The position numbers and the translations under genes are program-made. From Spirosoma validum (GTDB taxonomy: Bacteria > Bacteroidota > Bacteroidia > Cytophagales > Spirosomataceae), in assembly GCF_014699035.1 (NCBI RefSeq), contig NZ_JACXAA010000003.1, positions 248,001 through 312,000 on the forward strand: DNA of 64,000 nt, written 5' to 3'. A model generated the notes under the pieces. That model ran no database searches, had not been told where the DNA came from, and saw only the letters and a list, made by a program, of their open reading frames with translations. This document shows, piece after piece, positions 16,718-26,842 of the stretch; position 1 is the first letter of the stretch, and each line of letters begins with the position of its first letter.

Positions 16718-18961
16718 TTAGTCAATTGGGTTAAGCGATGGAAGGCTAGCCGTCACTGTTTTTTCGGCTATATCGATCAGTCCATCTCTTGATGCAGTAA
16801 GTTGAATCGTGAAAGTCTGTGGATCCGCTTCCCCGGCCACCCAGACAAATTTTTGACTGAACGTATTTTTGGCTTTCGATTTTAGTTTGCCATCTAGTTG
16901 CCAGCGATACTCATCCGCGTTTTCGGATTTATTTTGGAATATTAGTTTGATTTCAAACGGTTTGTGGGCATCAGTAAACGTGACTTTAATTTCATCTCCA
17001 TTCTCTGACACATCTCCATTTTCTTGTGCGTCTACGGCGAAACTGGCTTTCGGTGGTGTCTGTTCTTTTTGGTTTATGACAACAATGGTCGTTTTCTCTA
17101 CACTTTCCCGGCCATCTTTTTTGGCTGTCAACGTAACGAGATAATGCGTTGCGGGTAGGTTAGTAAGCGGGAAAAAATGCGCGTATTCATTTTGATGGTT
17201 ATCGGCAGAAAGTCTTGTGCCATCGCCATTGCTGCCTTTAACGTGCCATTCGAGATCATTCTGATTTTCTGATGTACTGAACAAAACGAATGTTTCTCCT
17301 TCGTTCGGTTTAGTTGTTTGGGATTTGATCTCAAAATCAGCAATAACTGGTTTGGGTGTGGGCGGTTGCACCCAGTAAGGCAGACAAAAATCGCCCAGAA
17401 TCGTATTGCCTTCGCCTGAAACAACGACAACGAACGTACCGCCAGACGGTACACCGCCCTGATGTTCAAGACCAGGATTTTGCCGGGCAAATTCGGTCAG
17501 CGATGGCACGTCATCCTGTCCACGCAGCGGCTTAACCAACACAACCTGGAAAGGTAAATTCAGTGAATCGCGCAGGTCTTCAAACTGATTTTTCTTCTTA
17601 TCATTCAGCGTTATTTTTTGATTGACATGCCCCTCGATTCGGTAGAAATCAGATTCGTCAAAGAATGGCTGGTGCTGTAGTCGTTTTGTGCCGTCGTAAC
17701 TAAGAATCAGTGCATCGAACTGACTGGCGGGGCGCCAGTTTTTTTGGAGCGCATCCGTTTTCAGATAAAACGGAATAGCCTGCATCCCGACCGGGAACGT
17801 AGCGCGTCGGGATGGCGTAATACGTAGCTCTTTTTTTGCCTCCGTGTCTAAACTGCCAAAATCAGCATTGATCAGCAGACTAATCAGGCGTTCATACAAC
17901 TGGCGGGCGTACTCAAAATCGGTATCGGTCGTACCAGAGAAGATCGGGCGGTAGAACGGTGTGCGGACGTCATCAGAAAAGCCGCCGTTCGCGTCGAATT
18001 TCCCCAGAGCTAAGTGCTTCGGAAAACAGGTTTTGGGCGGAAGATTTGCCATGTGCCGGGTAAATGGCGTAGTGACAAATTCATTATAAGCCCGGATGAT
18101 CAGGCGCAGGTAGTCGTAAAGGTATTGTCCATTGGTTTTAGGATGCAGTGCCGGTACGTCGAGCATACTGGCTGCATCTTTGCCCATACTGCCTAGTCCA
18201 AAGATCGTATCGGCAAGCCCGCATGTTTTTATTAATTCGTCCTTGATTCCTGGAAACGAAGTATTGAGACTGTTTTTGTACAGGTCGCTCAGGTTACTAT
18301 CTCCGTCAGCATCAGGCAAGCTCAGACGAACCACCGTCGTCGATATAGGCGTAAAGGTGTTGGACTGATTCGTTGCTGTATTTGGTCCACAATCGAAAAT
18401 CGCTGATAAACCCGGTAGAGATCCATTCCCTGACCAGACCTTATCATCAATGAGCAGGAATTTTGTTGTTACGTTGGCACGCTTCCCTTTATCGCAGGTC
18501 GCGCAGCCTTTCAGATCTTCAGCAACGACTTCAAAAAAAACGATTAGCCACTTATTGGCCAGAGTCTCGCTGGTGAGCGGGGTGCCAATGCTGTTGAGTT
18601 CCAGATGCTCTACGGTGTCATTTAATTCATCTGTTGTTGAGGGGCGATCCAGATAATCACCGAATGACTCGGCTTTGAATTCTCTTTTTATGATTTTAGA
18701 TGCCGGGCTGGTACTATTTGTCAGTTCGACAGGCGTATGTGAGCAATACAGATGACCTTCCGACGTAACGCCAGCCCCCGCCTGAATGGTGATTGTATTT
18801 GTTTCGACAGTTACATGAAGCCCATATAAAATACCCATACCATGCAGGCAGGTCCGGGTATGCCGTACTTCGGCGTCAGCTCGGCGAAAGACGGCGTTTA
18901 AATCGCGGCTGCGTAGAGGTAAGCCTTTCTCGAAGAACGGAAATATGGTTGACGTGTCCAT
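16718..18961 (-). CDS. eCIS structural protein with two C-terminal PKD-like domains
   Basis: The N-terminal region (FEKGLPLRSRDLNAVFRRAD, then HGMGILYGLHV and IQAGAGVTSEGHLY) resembles proteins found between the baseplate and tape-measure genes in Bacteroidota eCIS loci. I know no function for it. It contains a CATC motif near residue 177. The last 200 residues hold two tandem PKD/Ig-like units, each with a beta-rich DFEIKS or ASFAVDA opening and a closing VTLTAKKDGRE or IQLTASRDG strand. Such domains commonly mediate surface binding. A role as baseplate-attached binding or pin protein is possible. Length is 747 residues; neither signal peptide nor membrane segment is visible. Confidence 0.7.
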   Translation of the reverse strand: MDTSTIFPFFEKGLPLRSRDLNAVFRRADAEVRHTRTCLHGMGILYGLHVTVETNTITIQAGAGVTSEGHLYCSHTPVELTNSTSPASKIIKREFKAESFGDYLDRPSTTDELNDTVEHLELNSIGTPLTSETLANKWLIVFFEVVAEDLKGCATCDKGKRANVTTKFLLIDDKVWSGNGSLPGLSAIFDCGPNTATNQSNTFTPISTTVVRLSLPDADGDSNLSDLYKNSLNTSFPGIKDELIKTCGLADTIFGLGSMGKDAASMLDVPALHPKTNGQYLYDYLRLIIRAYNEFVTTPFTRHMANLPPKTCFPKHLALGKFDANGGFSDDVRTPFYRPIFSGTTDTDFEYARQLYERLISLLINADFGSLDTEAKKELRITPSRRATFPVGMQAIPFYLKTDALQKNWRPASQFDALILSYDGTKRLQHQPFFDESDFYRIEGHVNQKITLNDKKKNQFEDLRDSLNLPFQVVLVKPLRGQDDVPSLTEFARQNPGLEHQGGVPSGGTFVVVVSGEGNTILGDFCLPYWVQPPTPKPVIADFEIKSQTTKPNEGETFVLFSTSENQNDLEWHVKGSNGDGTRLSADNHQNEYAHFFPLTNLPATHYLVTLTAKKDGRESVEKTTIVVINQKEQTPPKASFAVDAQENGDVSENGDEIKVTFTDAHKPFEIKLIFQNKSENADEYRWQLDGKLKSKAKNTFSQKFVWVAGEADPQTFTIQLTASRDGLIDIAEKTVTASLPSLNPID

Positions 18962-18998
18962 GAGCGTATCCTTGGTTCGTTTATGATCTGTTTGTCGA

Positions 18999-21900
18999 TC
19001 AGTCTATTGTTGTTTCATCCAGTATAATAGGTGTCCCGTTGCAGTCATTTAGGATAGCCTGCGGGAAAGTATTCGTCAATTTTCCCAGTATGTCGACCAG
19101 ACTACTCGTTTGCTCACTGAAGTCAATACTGGAGGGCTGGTCGATTTCCTGAAGCCAGCCGCGTAAACAGTCCTCAAAACGCTGCATCTGTCCAGGCGTA
19201 ATCCAGACGATATTCAGCAGGATGTGAACCGGTGTTTCGCGACGCAGGGTGTTCTCAAAAAACTGCCTGAAATCCACTGACCGAAACCGACGCGACCAGT
19301 ACGGCAGCACGACCGTTGCAGTCATGGAGTACGGATCACTGCCGGGGATATACGCATCGAAATCACTGATCAATCCTGGTTTTCTCAACTCCTCACGAAC
19401 CTGAATCGGTAAAAGCTGACTGGCTGCGGTTGGCAGGAATTGACGAGGACGTAGTAAAATGTGTTCGACTACGTGAAACCCTTCTGAATCGACATACGAT
19501 CGTGTACGTTTGATCGCTTGATTACAGAGCGAAAGAGTAGTATATCGGCGAGGATGGGTTGCCAGCACCTGAGCCGGATCGGTCAAAACAAGTGTTCGTG
19601 ACTGATCGGCGGCCTGGTAACGACTATAGTTGGTTTTGTCGCTGAGCAAATTCTGGCAACGGGTAAGCCCTGCCTCAAGGTCGGATTCCTTGCCATAGCT
19701 GGTTACGCTCTCCCAGATTTCGTAATGCGGAAAGTCATGTTGCTGGGTCAGACCCGCCAGTTGGTATCGTTCAGTGCCAACAATAATCCGGATTTCAAAT
19801 CCTCTGCCGCCATCGACCCGATCCACAATCAAGTCGGCGGGTAGTGCCACGTACAACTGCCGAACGGCCTCAACTAATTCGGCTTCGGATGCGTGTTGAT
19901 CTTCGTCGTCATCGAAAACAAACCGTGATCCAGTTGTTTTGTCGAGTACGCCCAGCATGTATATACCCGACTCAACCACCACAAAAAGATTGGTTAATGG
20001 CTGTCGGGTCTGGCTGAACGCAGGGACCTTAGTCAGGATTTTGGCTAGCAGCTTTTTGGATTCGTCCGACGCAGCGAATCGATTTGTCCACGCTAAAAAC
20101 AACTCATCACGCCGAATTTCCCGATCGGTATTGGTATGGAACGCACCCAGATGCCGCGCCAATGCATACGTATCGCTCACGAGCTGAAACCGGTACTGGC
20201 AACCATCGGTATAATCGATATACGGACGTACTACCCGCGTTTCGTCAGTAGCCTGGTACCGATTCAGAAAATTTTCGACCTGTTCCCAGCCGAGCGTATC
20301 GAGTTGATCGGTCTCCAGTTTCAGGTCAGCTTCGGCAGGGCTGACTTTCGGACCATCCGGGTTTGTCGTGGTTTTCGGGTTAATGACAAAGCTATCAGTG
20401 CTTTCTAACAGGACTTCAATCAGAGCAATCTGCCAGCCCTTGTTGCCGTCGCGGATGGGGGCATAATGACTCTCGAAACCGAGTATATCCGTAAAGGACA
20501 TAAAGCCATCGAGGGCTTCCCACCAGGTCGGATAGGCGGTCGAGCTTCGCCAGTCGACCCGTTGATTCCGAGCGTTATATAGCTGGAAATAAATGCCATC
20601 GGTCGTCGTATAGAACGGAAACAGGCGGGCATAATCATGCCTTAGACCGATACCCTGCTGGGCGAGAATAGCGCTGTCGAAGAGCTCGCTGACGGCAATG
20701 GCCTGGTGCCCATCAGTTAAATCGATTCTGAATCTGGGTATCTGTGTCTGCTCATCGATTACGGGCTTGATGGAGTAGTTATCCAGACTCAGCGAAGCGG
20801 TTATGACGCGCATAAGGGTTTTCTCAAACCACTGCCGGGCTTCAGCCGCCGAAGTATACGAATCCGGGCTTTGCCATAGTATCCGTGTTTTGTCGCGGAT
20901 AACCCAGTGGCCGTCCGGTGGTGTGGCTCCTTCGCCTACGACCAAATCGCTGTAGGGAGGAGTCTGACAGCGATTGGTTCGTATGAGCTGATCGGCGAAT
21001 TTCTTTGCTTCATCACTCGTGGCAAACGATTGCTCGTAAACAGCGATGGGTGCATTGGCGTCGCGCACACGCCAGCGTCGGCTTGCTAAGTCCGGGGGCG
21101 GAAACTCATCGCCGGGGCAAACAAAAACATCTGAAATTTGCGTATAGGCTTCGTTTGTTGTTGTCAGGCAATTTATTATTTTGATTTTCAGTACGTTCCG
21201 TTCTGCATCTGTCAGGTAACTTTCAGGATGCTCAGCCAGAATCTGGTTATTGACCTTTAGCTGAAACGAAAAACTGCCCGGTTCGCCAATTGGATCAATA
21301 TAGTCAGGCTGAAAGTTCACTAACTTGTCTCGAACCTTTTCCTCAAAGAATTGCCGGCTTTCGGCTTCGGTCGTATGCGTACTACCAGCAGGTTCACGAA
21401 GTATGGCTGACAGGCTACCCTCACTATTAGGGCAGAGCAGTTCAAACTGCCAGGAATCGCTACGTTCTTCGGCTTCGAACCGGATGCGGTGGGCGCAGCT
21501 CAGCGTCTGAATGTTGGTTAGTACGTCATTCCGTTCACCGACGGTATCATACAGCGATGGATGGGTTGCCAGTAAGTCTCCTGAGTTTAAGTGCTGCAGG
21601 CTAAAGCCGTGCGCACAGCCGTTATTAATCGTGTCATCGAGAAGCCATGCCCCTCCGCAGGCGGCTTCCAGCACCTCGTCGAACGCCATTTCGGCTTCGT
21701 CGGCAGTGTCAAACAACCGAACATCCCGGAGCCCTATCTCGTTCTCCGTTTCATTGTCCATTAGTTGGGTATAGAACTGGGCTGGCTTCGTATCGAGCTG
21801 TACGGTATACTGATAAGGTAATTGCTGAATGTCGTCTCTGAACTGTTCGGCTTCCGGTAACGTAGCAACGGGCTGCGTCTGGGCAAGCACTACCTGAACT

Positions 21901-24900
21901 GTATGCGGCCGCTCATCCAGTTGCGCCGATGGGTACGTCCGAAGTTCGATCAACTGAACCGAGAACGTATCGTCGTTGTGGTGGTGTATTCTGACCGTAC
22001 GGGCCTCTTTTGGCAACGTCATCGCCCGATCCGCTGCGGCCTGCGTTTGTTTGGCTGTTTTGAACAAATGGATACTTTGCAACTGGTTTCCTTTCGGTAA
22101 CGGAATCGTCCAGTAATGACGGACTGGCGTCGACTGAATGAGGAGACGCAGGGGATTATTGGCAAAAAAACGAACGGTTTGCTCAATGGCCTCATTCCGC
22201 TTTTCGGCTGTCGAATAATAGTTCGGATGCGTAGCCAGTACATCGCTTAGGTTAGCGTTTTTCGTGCCTTTGGGCTGGCTACGTAGCTGAAAGCCAAAGC
22301 CTTTTGCGCTACGGGCTAATGGCTGATAATAGTCTTTATGAGCGGCTGTCCGACGAATGATGAGCGCCATCAGTCGAGCTTCAGCCTGTGTATATGTAGC
22401 AGCGACGGACCGGAAAATGGGGCTACCATCCGGTTTTAGTACGTTTGCGTAAAACCCTTTCTGTTGCGGTACAAAATCAACCGGTAGCCGATTGGCATCG
22501 CGCGTTACGAGCCGCGTATATCGTAGCATGGCATCGCGGGCCTCCGGTGTGCCATACGTATCGGGATGAACAGCAACGACACAACCCGCCTGATCTGTCA
22601 TACGAAACCCAAACACGTGTTCCGTCTCGCAGCGCGTAGGGACAAAAGCATTGGGGCTTTTAACAGCCTCTTGAATCGTATGCTGAAAATCGGCAAGTTC
22701 GCCAATTCGGCTTGGTTGAGGGGACTGCAACAGGGTTAGGCCCTGCCGGTCATGAACGAAAAACTGCCTCCGTACGGCCTCATCGAGTTCAAAGAAATTG
22801 AGTTGTTTGGTGGGCTTGTTCGCTGGTCGATTGAATCCCAGCATCGTGGCCAGACGGTTTTCAAGTCCACTGCTGTTTTTCCATTGCCAGTATTTTTCCG
22901 GTGGCAAATGCTGGTTAAATCCACGGCTCCGATTGCGGCTGATCTTGGGGTACGCTTCGATAAACCGAGCTTTATCGCGGGCCATTGTTTCGGCAGACGG
23001 TGGTTGTGCGCTGTTTTTGTTCAGACCGAACATCAGCAGGGTGTAATCCGTAAAATCTTCGGCAAACCGGGCGAGTAAGTGGTCGAACAGGTTATTTTTC
23101 CGCCGGAGATAGTCGGACTGGCTTTCGGTGATCTGCCGCATAATCTGCCCGAAATCAGCAGTCCAGCGAAACACCCAGTCGAAGGTATAGTGATGTTCCT
23201 CTGCCATACGTTTCTCCCGGCTCAGATAGCTGGATTCCAACGTAGCTAAAAAACGAACCATGCCCAGAGCGGCTTCAGCATCGTCTTCCGTTGCGTAGGT
23301 TTTCTGACTGCGCAGGACTACCGGATGAAGCCCCTGACTGATGATCTGGAAATAGAAACGCCCATTGTCTGGATTTTTCGGAAACGATCTATCGACCGAA
23401 TCTTCATCGAAGGCCTTGATGATTTGAATCAGAGCTGTGTCGCGTTCTGCTGGGGTGCCAAAGACACGCCGTTGTTGGGTGGTCGGATCAATAACTTTAG
23501 CGATACGTTCCCCTTCTGAGAAAAAACGGCTGATTGGGTTTCCAGGAACGGGTGCAACCGAATAAGGAAGCAGTTTCTCTAAAAACGCTACGTCGGATAA
23601 GCTGCCGTTGGCTAAGACACTGTCGGTTACTGGATCGAGTTTCGTTGAAAATAGACTACGTACGTTGGCTAACTGCGACAGATAATTGGCCAGTAACTGA
23701 TCGAAAAATAACAGATAACCTTTCAATTGCAGCGCCTGAGCATGCCGCTGGCGTTCGTCGGCCGTGTTGGCGTTTGCCGGAAAAGATACTCCACTCGTGC
23801 CGTAAACTGCGGGCAGGTCGTTCTGAATGCTGAAATGATACCCCAGCCCATCGGTAAGGCTGGTATTACGCTCGTCTACCGGCTCATTTCGGTATGTGCC
23901 GAGTGTAATGGGTAGATCGAGTTCTGTGGGCTTTTTTGGCACTTTAAGCCGATTGGCTATCTTTTTGGCAAAGAATTTCAGCACGCGATCCGTATCAATA
24001 CTGTAGACTACGTTCCGTTTACTGAGTACCAGCGAATTGATGGACTTTAAGGCGTCTAAGACGGGGCGGAACGTATCGGGGGTTAAGGGTAATATCCACT
24101 CTTCACCTTCCAGATTCGTACCGTTTGTCAGATTGACAAGGCGCAGGTTCTTGACAGCCGTGATCCCATCGATGCCGAGTAAAACGCGGTAGATGTCGGA
24201 TACATGAATGACCTGCCGACGTTCAGCATTTTCTAGTTGCTTCGTATCGATAAAACCGAAACTGTCTTTTAGTTTTAATGGTAGCCCCTCAAAAATTTCG
24301 TCGGTTGTAGCGCCTTTTGCCAGCATTTCATTAATGGTATAAAACGAAATGGTTGGCGACAGAAACTCCTGGACCCGATCCAGGATGTTGAGCATTACGT
24401 CGTCGGGCAGGGCGTTGGTTGTCAGCTCAATTTCGCCACACAGGCTGATTTTCTCGTCGCGTAACACACGGATAGCCAGGTAGTCTTCACAAAGGTTACG
24501 GTGGGCGTGGAGTTTTTCGGAAACCTGAGCCAGAATCCGGTTTGTTACGCTCGTTGCTGTCTCGCCGTTGGCTTCCTGTTGAGCCAGGTAAGCATCGTCT
24601 AGTTCGAGTAGTACGTTGTACAGGCCATTGACGTAAATGCGGGGCTCCTCTTTACTAGTTGAAGCAATCATTTTTAACTGCCTGGTTTCCAGGTCGATAA
24701 TCAAAGCCGGTTCGTCGGGGTTAGCCTCATCGGTTGGACCAACTACCGACAACCATGCATTCCGAACGCCCGCTGTATCCACCAGAAGTTTGCGTAGATC
24801 CAGAATCGTTAATGGGTTACAACTCAGGCTATGCGCTGCCGTCGGGAAATTGTCATCAACCGTTGACGTTATGTTGGCAGAACTAGATAGCGGTTGGGCC

Positions 24901-25124
24901 AGCAGATCCCGAATGTCGAGGTTCGTTCGATAGCCCAGATCGGTGAGGGCGTAACACAGGAGTTCGAGAATCGTGATGCCCGGATCGTGGCTATTGTGGT
25001 CTGTCCAGGTCTGACCCGCTAACGCCTGAATATGGCTGATCCCCTCGGCACGCAGGCGATCAAAGTCAAGGTATTCAGGAAATTTCCGAACCTTTTTTGG
25101 GGTGATTGTTCGTGCCGTAGTCAT
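18999..25124 (-). CDS. Giant baseplate protein (Afp11/12-type) with an internal repeat array
   Basis: The N-terminus (DHNSHDPGITILELLCYAL then TDLGYR) carries the conserved signature of phage-like baseplate wedge proteins. The C-terminus (VVEHILLRPR, then RRFRSVDFRQFFENTLRRE, then HILLNIVWI) is also typical of Bacteroidota eCIS baseplate proteins. Between them I count about twelve imperfect units of roughly 60-100 residues with a pattern 'F.F.L......ilA.hp..Y.t...r...i', for example HGFSLQHLNSGDLLATHPSL and FSFQLKVNNQILAEHPESY. They resemble YegP/DUF1508-type units. At 2041 residues it is about twice the usual length of such baseplate proteins. The repeats may form a rigid peripheral extension. 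Confidence 0.85.
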   Translation of the reverse strand: MTTARTITPKKVRKFPEYLDFDRLRAEGISHIQALAGQTWTDHNSHDPGITILELLCYALTDLGYRTNLDIRDLLAQPLSSSANITSTVDDNFPTAAHSLSCNPLTILDLRKLLVDTAGVRNAWLSVVGPTDEANPDEPALIIDLETRQLKMIASTSKEEPRIYVNGLYNVLLELDDAYLAQQEANGETATSVTNRILAQVSEKLHAHRNLCEDYLAIRVLRDEKISLCGEIELTTNALPDDVMLNILDRVQEFLSPTISFYTINEMLAKGATTDEIFEGLPLKLKDSFGFIDTKQLENAERRQVIHVSDIYRVLLGIDGITAVKNLRLVNLTNGTNLEGEEWILPLTPDTFRPVLDALKSINSLVLSKRNVVYSIDTDRVLKFFAKKIANRLKVPKKPTELDLPITLGTYRNEPVDERNTSLTDGLGYHFSIQNDLPAVYGTSGVSFPANANTADERQRHAQALQLKGYLLFFDQLLANYLSQLANVRSLFSTKLDPVTDSVLANGSLSDVAFLEKLLPYSVAPVPGNPISRFFSEGERIAKVIDPTTQQRRVFGTPAERDTALIQIIKAFDEDSVDRSFPKNPDNGRFYFQIISQGLHPVVLRSQKTYATEDDAEAALGMVRFLATLESSYLSREKRMAEEHHYTFDWVFRWTADFGQIMRQITESQSDYLRRKNNLFDHLLARFAEDFTDYTLLMFGLNKNSAQPPSAETMARDKARFIEAYPKISRNRSRGFNQHLPPEKYWQWKNSSGLENRLATMLGFNRPANKPTKQLNFFELDEAVRRQFFVHDRQGLTLLQSPQPSRIGELADFQHTIQEAVKSPNAFVPTRCETEHVFGFRMTDQAGCVVAVHPDTYGTPEARDAMLRYTRLVTRDANRLPVDFVPQQKGFYANVLKPDGSPIFRSVAATYTQAEARLMALIIRRTAAHKDYYQPLARSAKGFGFQLRSQPKGTKNANLSDVLATHPNYYSTAEKRNEAIEQTVRFFANNPLRLLIQSTPVRHYWTIPLPKGNQLQSIHLFKTAKQTQAAADRAMTLPKEARTVRIHHHNDDTFSVQLIELRTYPSAQLDERPHTVQVVLAQTQPVATLPEAEQFRDDIQQLPYQYTVQLDTKPAQFYTQLMDNETENEIGLRDVRLFDTADEAEMAFDEVLEAACGGAWLLDDTINNGCAHGFSLQHLNSGDLLATHPSLYDTVGERNDVLTNIQTLSCAHRIRFEAEERSDSWQFELLCPNSEGSLSAILREPAGSTHTTEAESRQFFEEKVRDKLVNFQPDYIDPIGEPGSFSFQLKVNNQILAEHPESYLTDAERNVLKIKIINCLTTTNEAYTQISDVFVCPGDEFPPPDLASRRWRVRDANAPIAVYEQSFATSDEAKKFADQLIRTNRCQTPPYSDLVVGEGATPPDGHWVIRDKTRILWQSPDSYTSAAEARQWFEKTLMRVITASLSLDNYSIKPVIDEQTQIPRFRIDLTDGHQAIAVSELFDSAILAQQGIGLRHDYARLFPFYTTTDGIYFQLYNARNQRVDWRSSTAYPTWWEALDGFMSFTDILGFESHYAPIRDGNKGWQIALIEVLLESTDSFVINPKTTTNPDGPKVSPAEADLKLETDQLDTLGWEQVENFLNRYQATDETRVVRPYIDYTDGCQYRFQLVSDTYALARHLGAFHTNTDREIRRDELFLAWTNRFAASDESKKLLAKILTKVPAFSQTRQPLTNLFVVVESGIYMLGVLDKTTGSRFVFDDDEDQHASEAELVEAVRQLYVALPADLIVDRVDGGRGFEIRIIVGTERYQLAGLTQQHDFPHYEIWESVTSYGKESDLEAGLTRCQNLLSDKTNYSRYQAADQSRTLVLTDPAQVLATHPRRYTTLSLCNQAIKRTRSYVDSEGFHVVEHILLRPRQFLPTAASQLLPIQVREELRKPGLISDFDAYIPGSDPYSMTATVVLPYWSRRFRSVDFRQFFENTLRRETPVHILLNIVWITPGQMQRFEDCLRGWLQEIDQPSSIDFSEQTSSLVDILGKLTNTFPQAILNDCNGTPIILDETTID

Positions 25125-25179
25125 AGGGCTTCTAGTCTAAATTTTTTGGTTCACCGGTGGTAGCCGAACCGCACAGGCT

Positions 25180-26811
25180 TTATTTTCCCTGCTTCAACCC
25201 GTTAATTTCATCCTGGAGCGCGTCGATCTGATCACTCAGTTCCTGCACGCTACGTACCAGCAGCGCAATGAGATTATGCTGCGCAATGCCGAAGTTTTTG
25301 TCTGGAAACTGCTTCGCTATTTTAGAGCTACGCCCCGTTCGACCCGTGAAGACAAACCCCATTTGCGTATGATTATCGCCTTCGGGTACCCGAGCCTGGG
25401 GAACAAGCGTTTTCAGAAACTCCAGCCCCGATTCGATAGGGGTGACATCGCCCTGAAGTGAGCGGACATACAGGCCATCGGCGCGGGCAAACCCATCGAC
25501 CAACGTACTGAAGGTTGTTGTTTTTCGGGCATTCGGATCGGGAGTGAGCGACAATACCCGATTGCCTTCCTGCCGAAACTCGAACCCTTGTTTGGCATCC
25601 GTATCGAAAACCGTTGCATCGTATTCAACTGACAGGTTCAGATTGACTTCTTCGCCGTCATCCTTCAGATTCGTTACGGTCAGCATGGGGTTCACACTTT
25701 CGACGTCGAAGGCGAACCGGCCATTTGTGCCCTTTTCATCGGCGATGTCGAGTTTGGCAGATGGTGTTGCTGTCCCGATACCTACGTTACCCGTAGCGTC
25801 GAATACAACCAGCGGTTTTTTGGCTATTGTCGAAAATAGGAAGCCACCTGGGGTGTTAGTTGTCCAGGCAGCACGCTGATTATCAAGGCTCTGGATTACC
25901 TGCGCTACGTTGTTTTTTACACCAGGTTTTAATAAAATCAACTGCGGCTGGTTGGGGTCGTCGACGTTGAGCCGGATACCCGTATTGCCGTTTGCGACAT
26001 CGAGTGTAGCTTGTGGCGTTGCTGTATTTATGCCAACACGGGGTGCCTGACCTCTAGCGCTGCCCATCAGCAGTAGCAGCGTCTCGCTGGTCGGTGTGCC
26101 TTCGGAAATAGCCGCCATTTGTTTTTTAAATACATAGCCCAGCGGCACATTCGTTTGCCATTCGACCGACGTAGCGGTATCGTTGAGCAGAATGGTCTGG
26201 TCAACATAAAGCGGGCTGATGTCGTCCTGCGATTGCGACTGAATCCCTGATTTCAACTGCAAATGAGGCCCGCCCGTCAGGCCAGCCGGATTGAATAAGA
26301 GTTGGCTGCCTGCTCCCTGACTATCGTCGTTGAGATGAAAAAAAGCGTCGGGTGCCGACGTGCCAACCCCCAGTTTGCCAACCACTTCGGCATACATGAT
26401 GGTCGCTGGAGACCCCGGCACAACGTGCCAGTCGTGATCGTTGCTGTCGATGTGAATAAGTTGCCAGCGACAGCACTCGCCGGGTGGTTTGTTGCCGCAA
26501 CAGTCATCTTCGAGGCAATCGCACTCCTGCCCCTGGGCTTTCGCAAGGGCTTCGGCCTGTTTTTTGGAAACAAAGATATAAATGCCACTATTGGCAGGTC
26601 GGTCGCTGGCCGGGTCAGCCTGATCAGTGTAGAGGACAATATTGCCTTCCTGATAACCGGCCCCCTTTTGCCACACGCCAAAAAAACGGTCGTCGCGTTT
26701 GACCAGAACGGCATCGATTAAGCGGGCAAAATCCTGCCCGGTAGGAATGCTCCCATCTTTAAAGTGATCTTTCAGCTCCGAGCGGTTCTGGATATTAATT
26801 ATGTTGCTCAT
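25180..26811 (-). CDS. Tail-fibre-like protein with a cysteine cluster
   Basis: The opening (HFKDGSIPTGQDFARLIDAV) is the usual start of Bacteroidota fibre proteins. Central beta-rich units repeat a VGINTATPQATLDVA / VGIGTATPSAKLDIA motif typical of trimeric fibre shafts. The end has a helix (LIALLVRSVQELSDQIDALQ) that may be a coiled-coil trimerisation element. Residues near 95-115 contain six cysteines (CDC, CC, CC in ECDCLEDDCCGNKPP...). Its likely role is recognition of the target surface, the Afp13 role. It lies between the two large baseplate genes. Confidence 0.8.
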   Translation of the reverse strand: MSNIINIQNRSELKDHFKDGSIPTGQDFARLIDAVLVKRDDRFFGVWQKGAGYQEGNIVLYTDQADPASDRPANSGIYIFVSKKQAEALAKAQGQECDCLEDDCCGNKPPGECCRWQLIHIDSNDHDWHVVPGSPATIMYAEVVGKLGVGTSAPDAFFHLNDDSQGAGSQLLFNPAGLTGGPHLQLKSGIQSQSQDDISPLYVDQTILLNDTATSVEWQTNVPLGYVFKKQMAAISEGTPTSETLLLLMGSARGQAPRVGINTATPQATLDVANGNTGIRLNVDDPNQPQLILLKPGVKNNVAQVIQSLDNQRAAWTTNTPGGFLFSTIAKKPLVVFDATGNVGIGTATPSAKLDIADEKGTNGRFAFDVESVNPMLTVTNLKDDGEEVNLNLSVEYDATVFDTDAKQGFEFRQEGNRVLSLTPDPNARKTTTFSTLVDGFARADGLYVRSLQGDVTPIESGLEFLKTLVPQARVPEGDNHTQMGFVFTGRTGRSSKIAKQFPDKNFGIAQHNLIALLVRSVQELSDQIDALQDEINGLKQGK

Positions 26812-26842
26812 GGACGTATGGTTTCGGGTTCAAGTCAAACGT

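Noticed and set aside
19000-25100. Several plus-strand frames of 60-110 codons across the giant baseplate gene
   Set aside because: They are shadow frames of the minus-strand gene with no start signals or family motifs.
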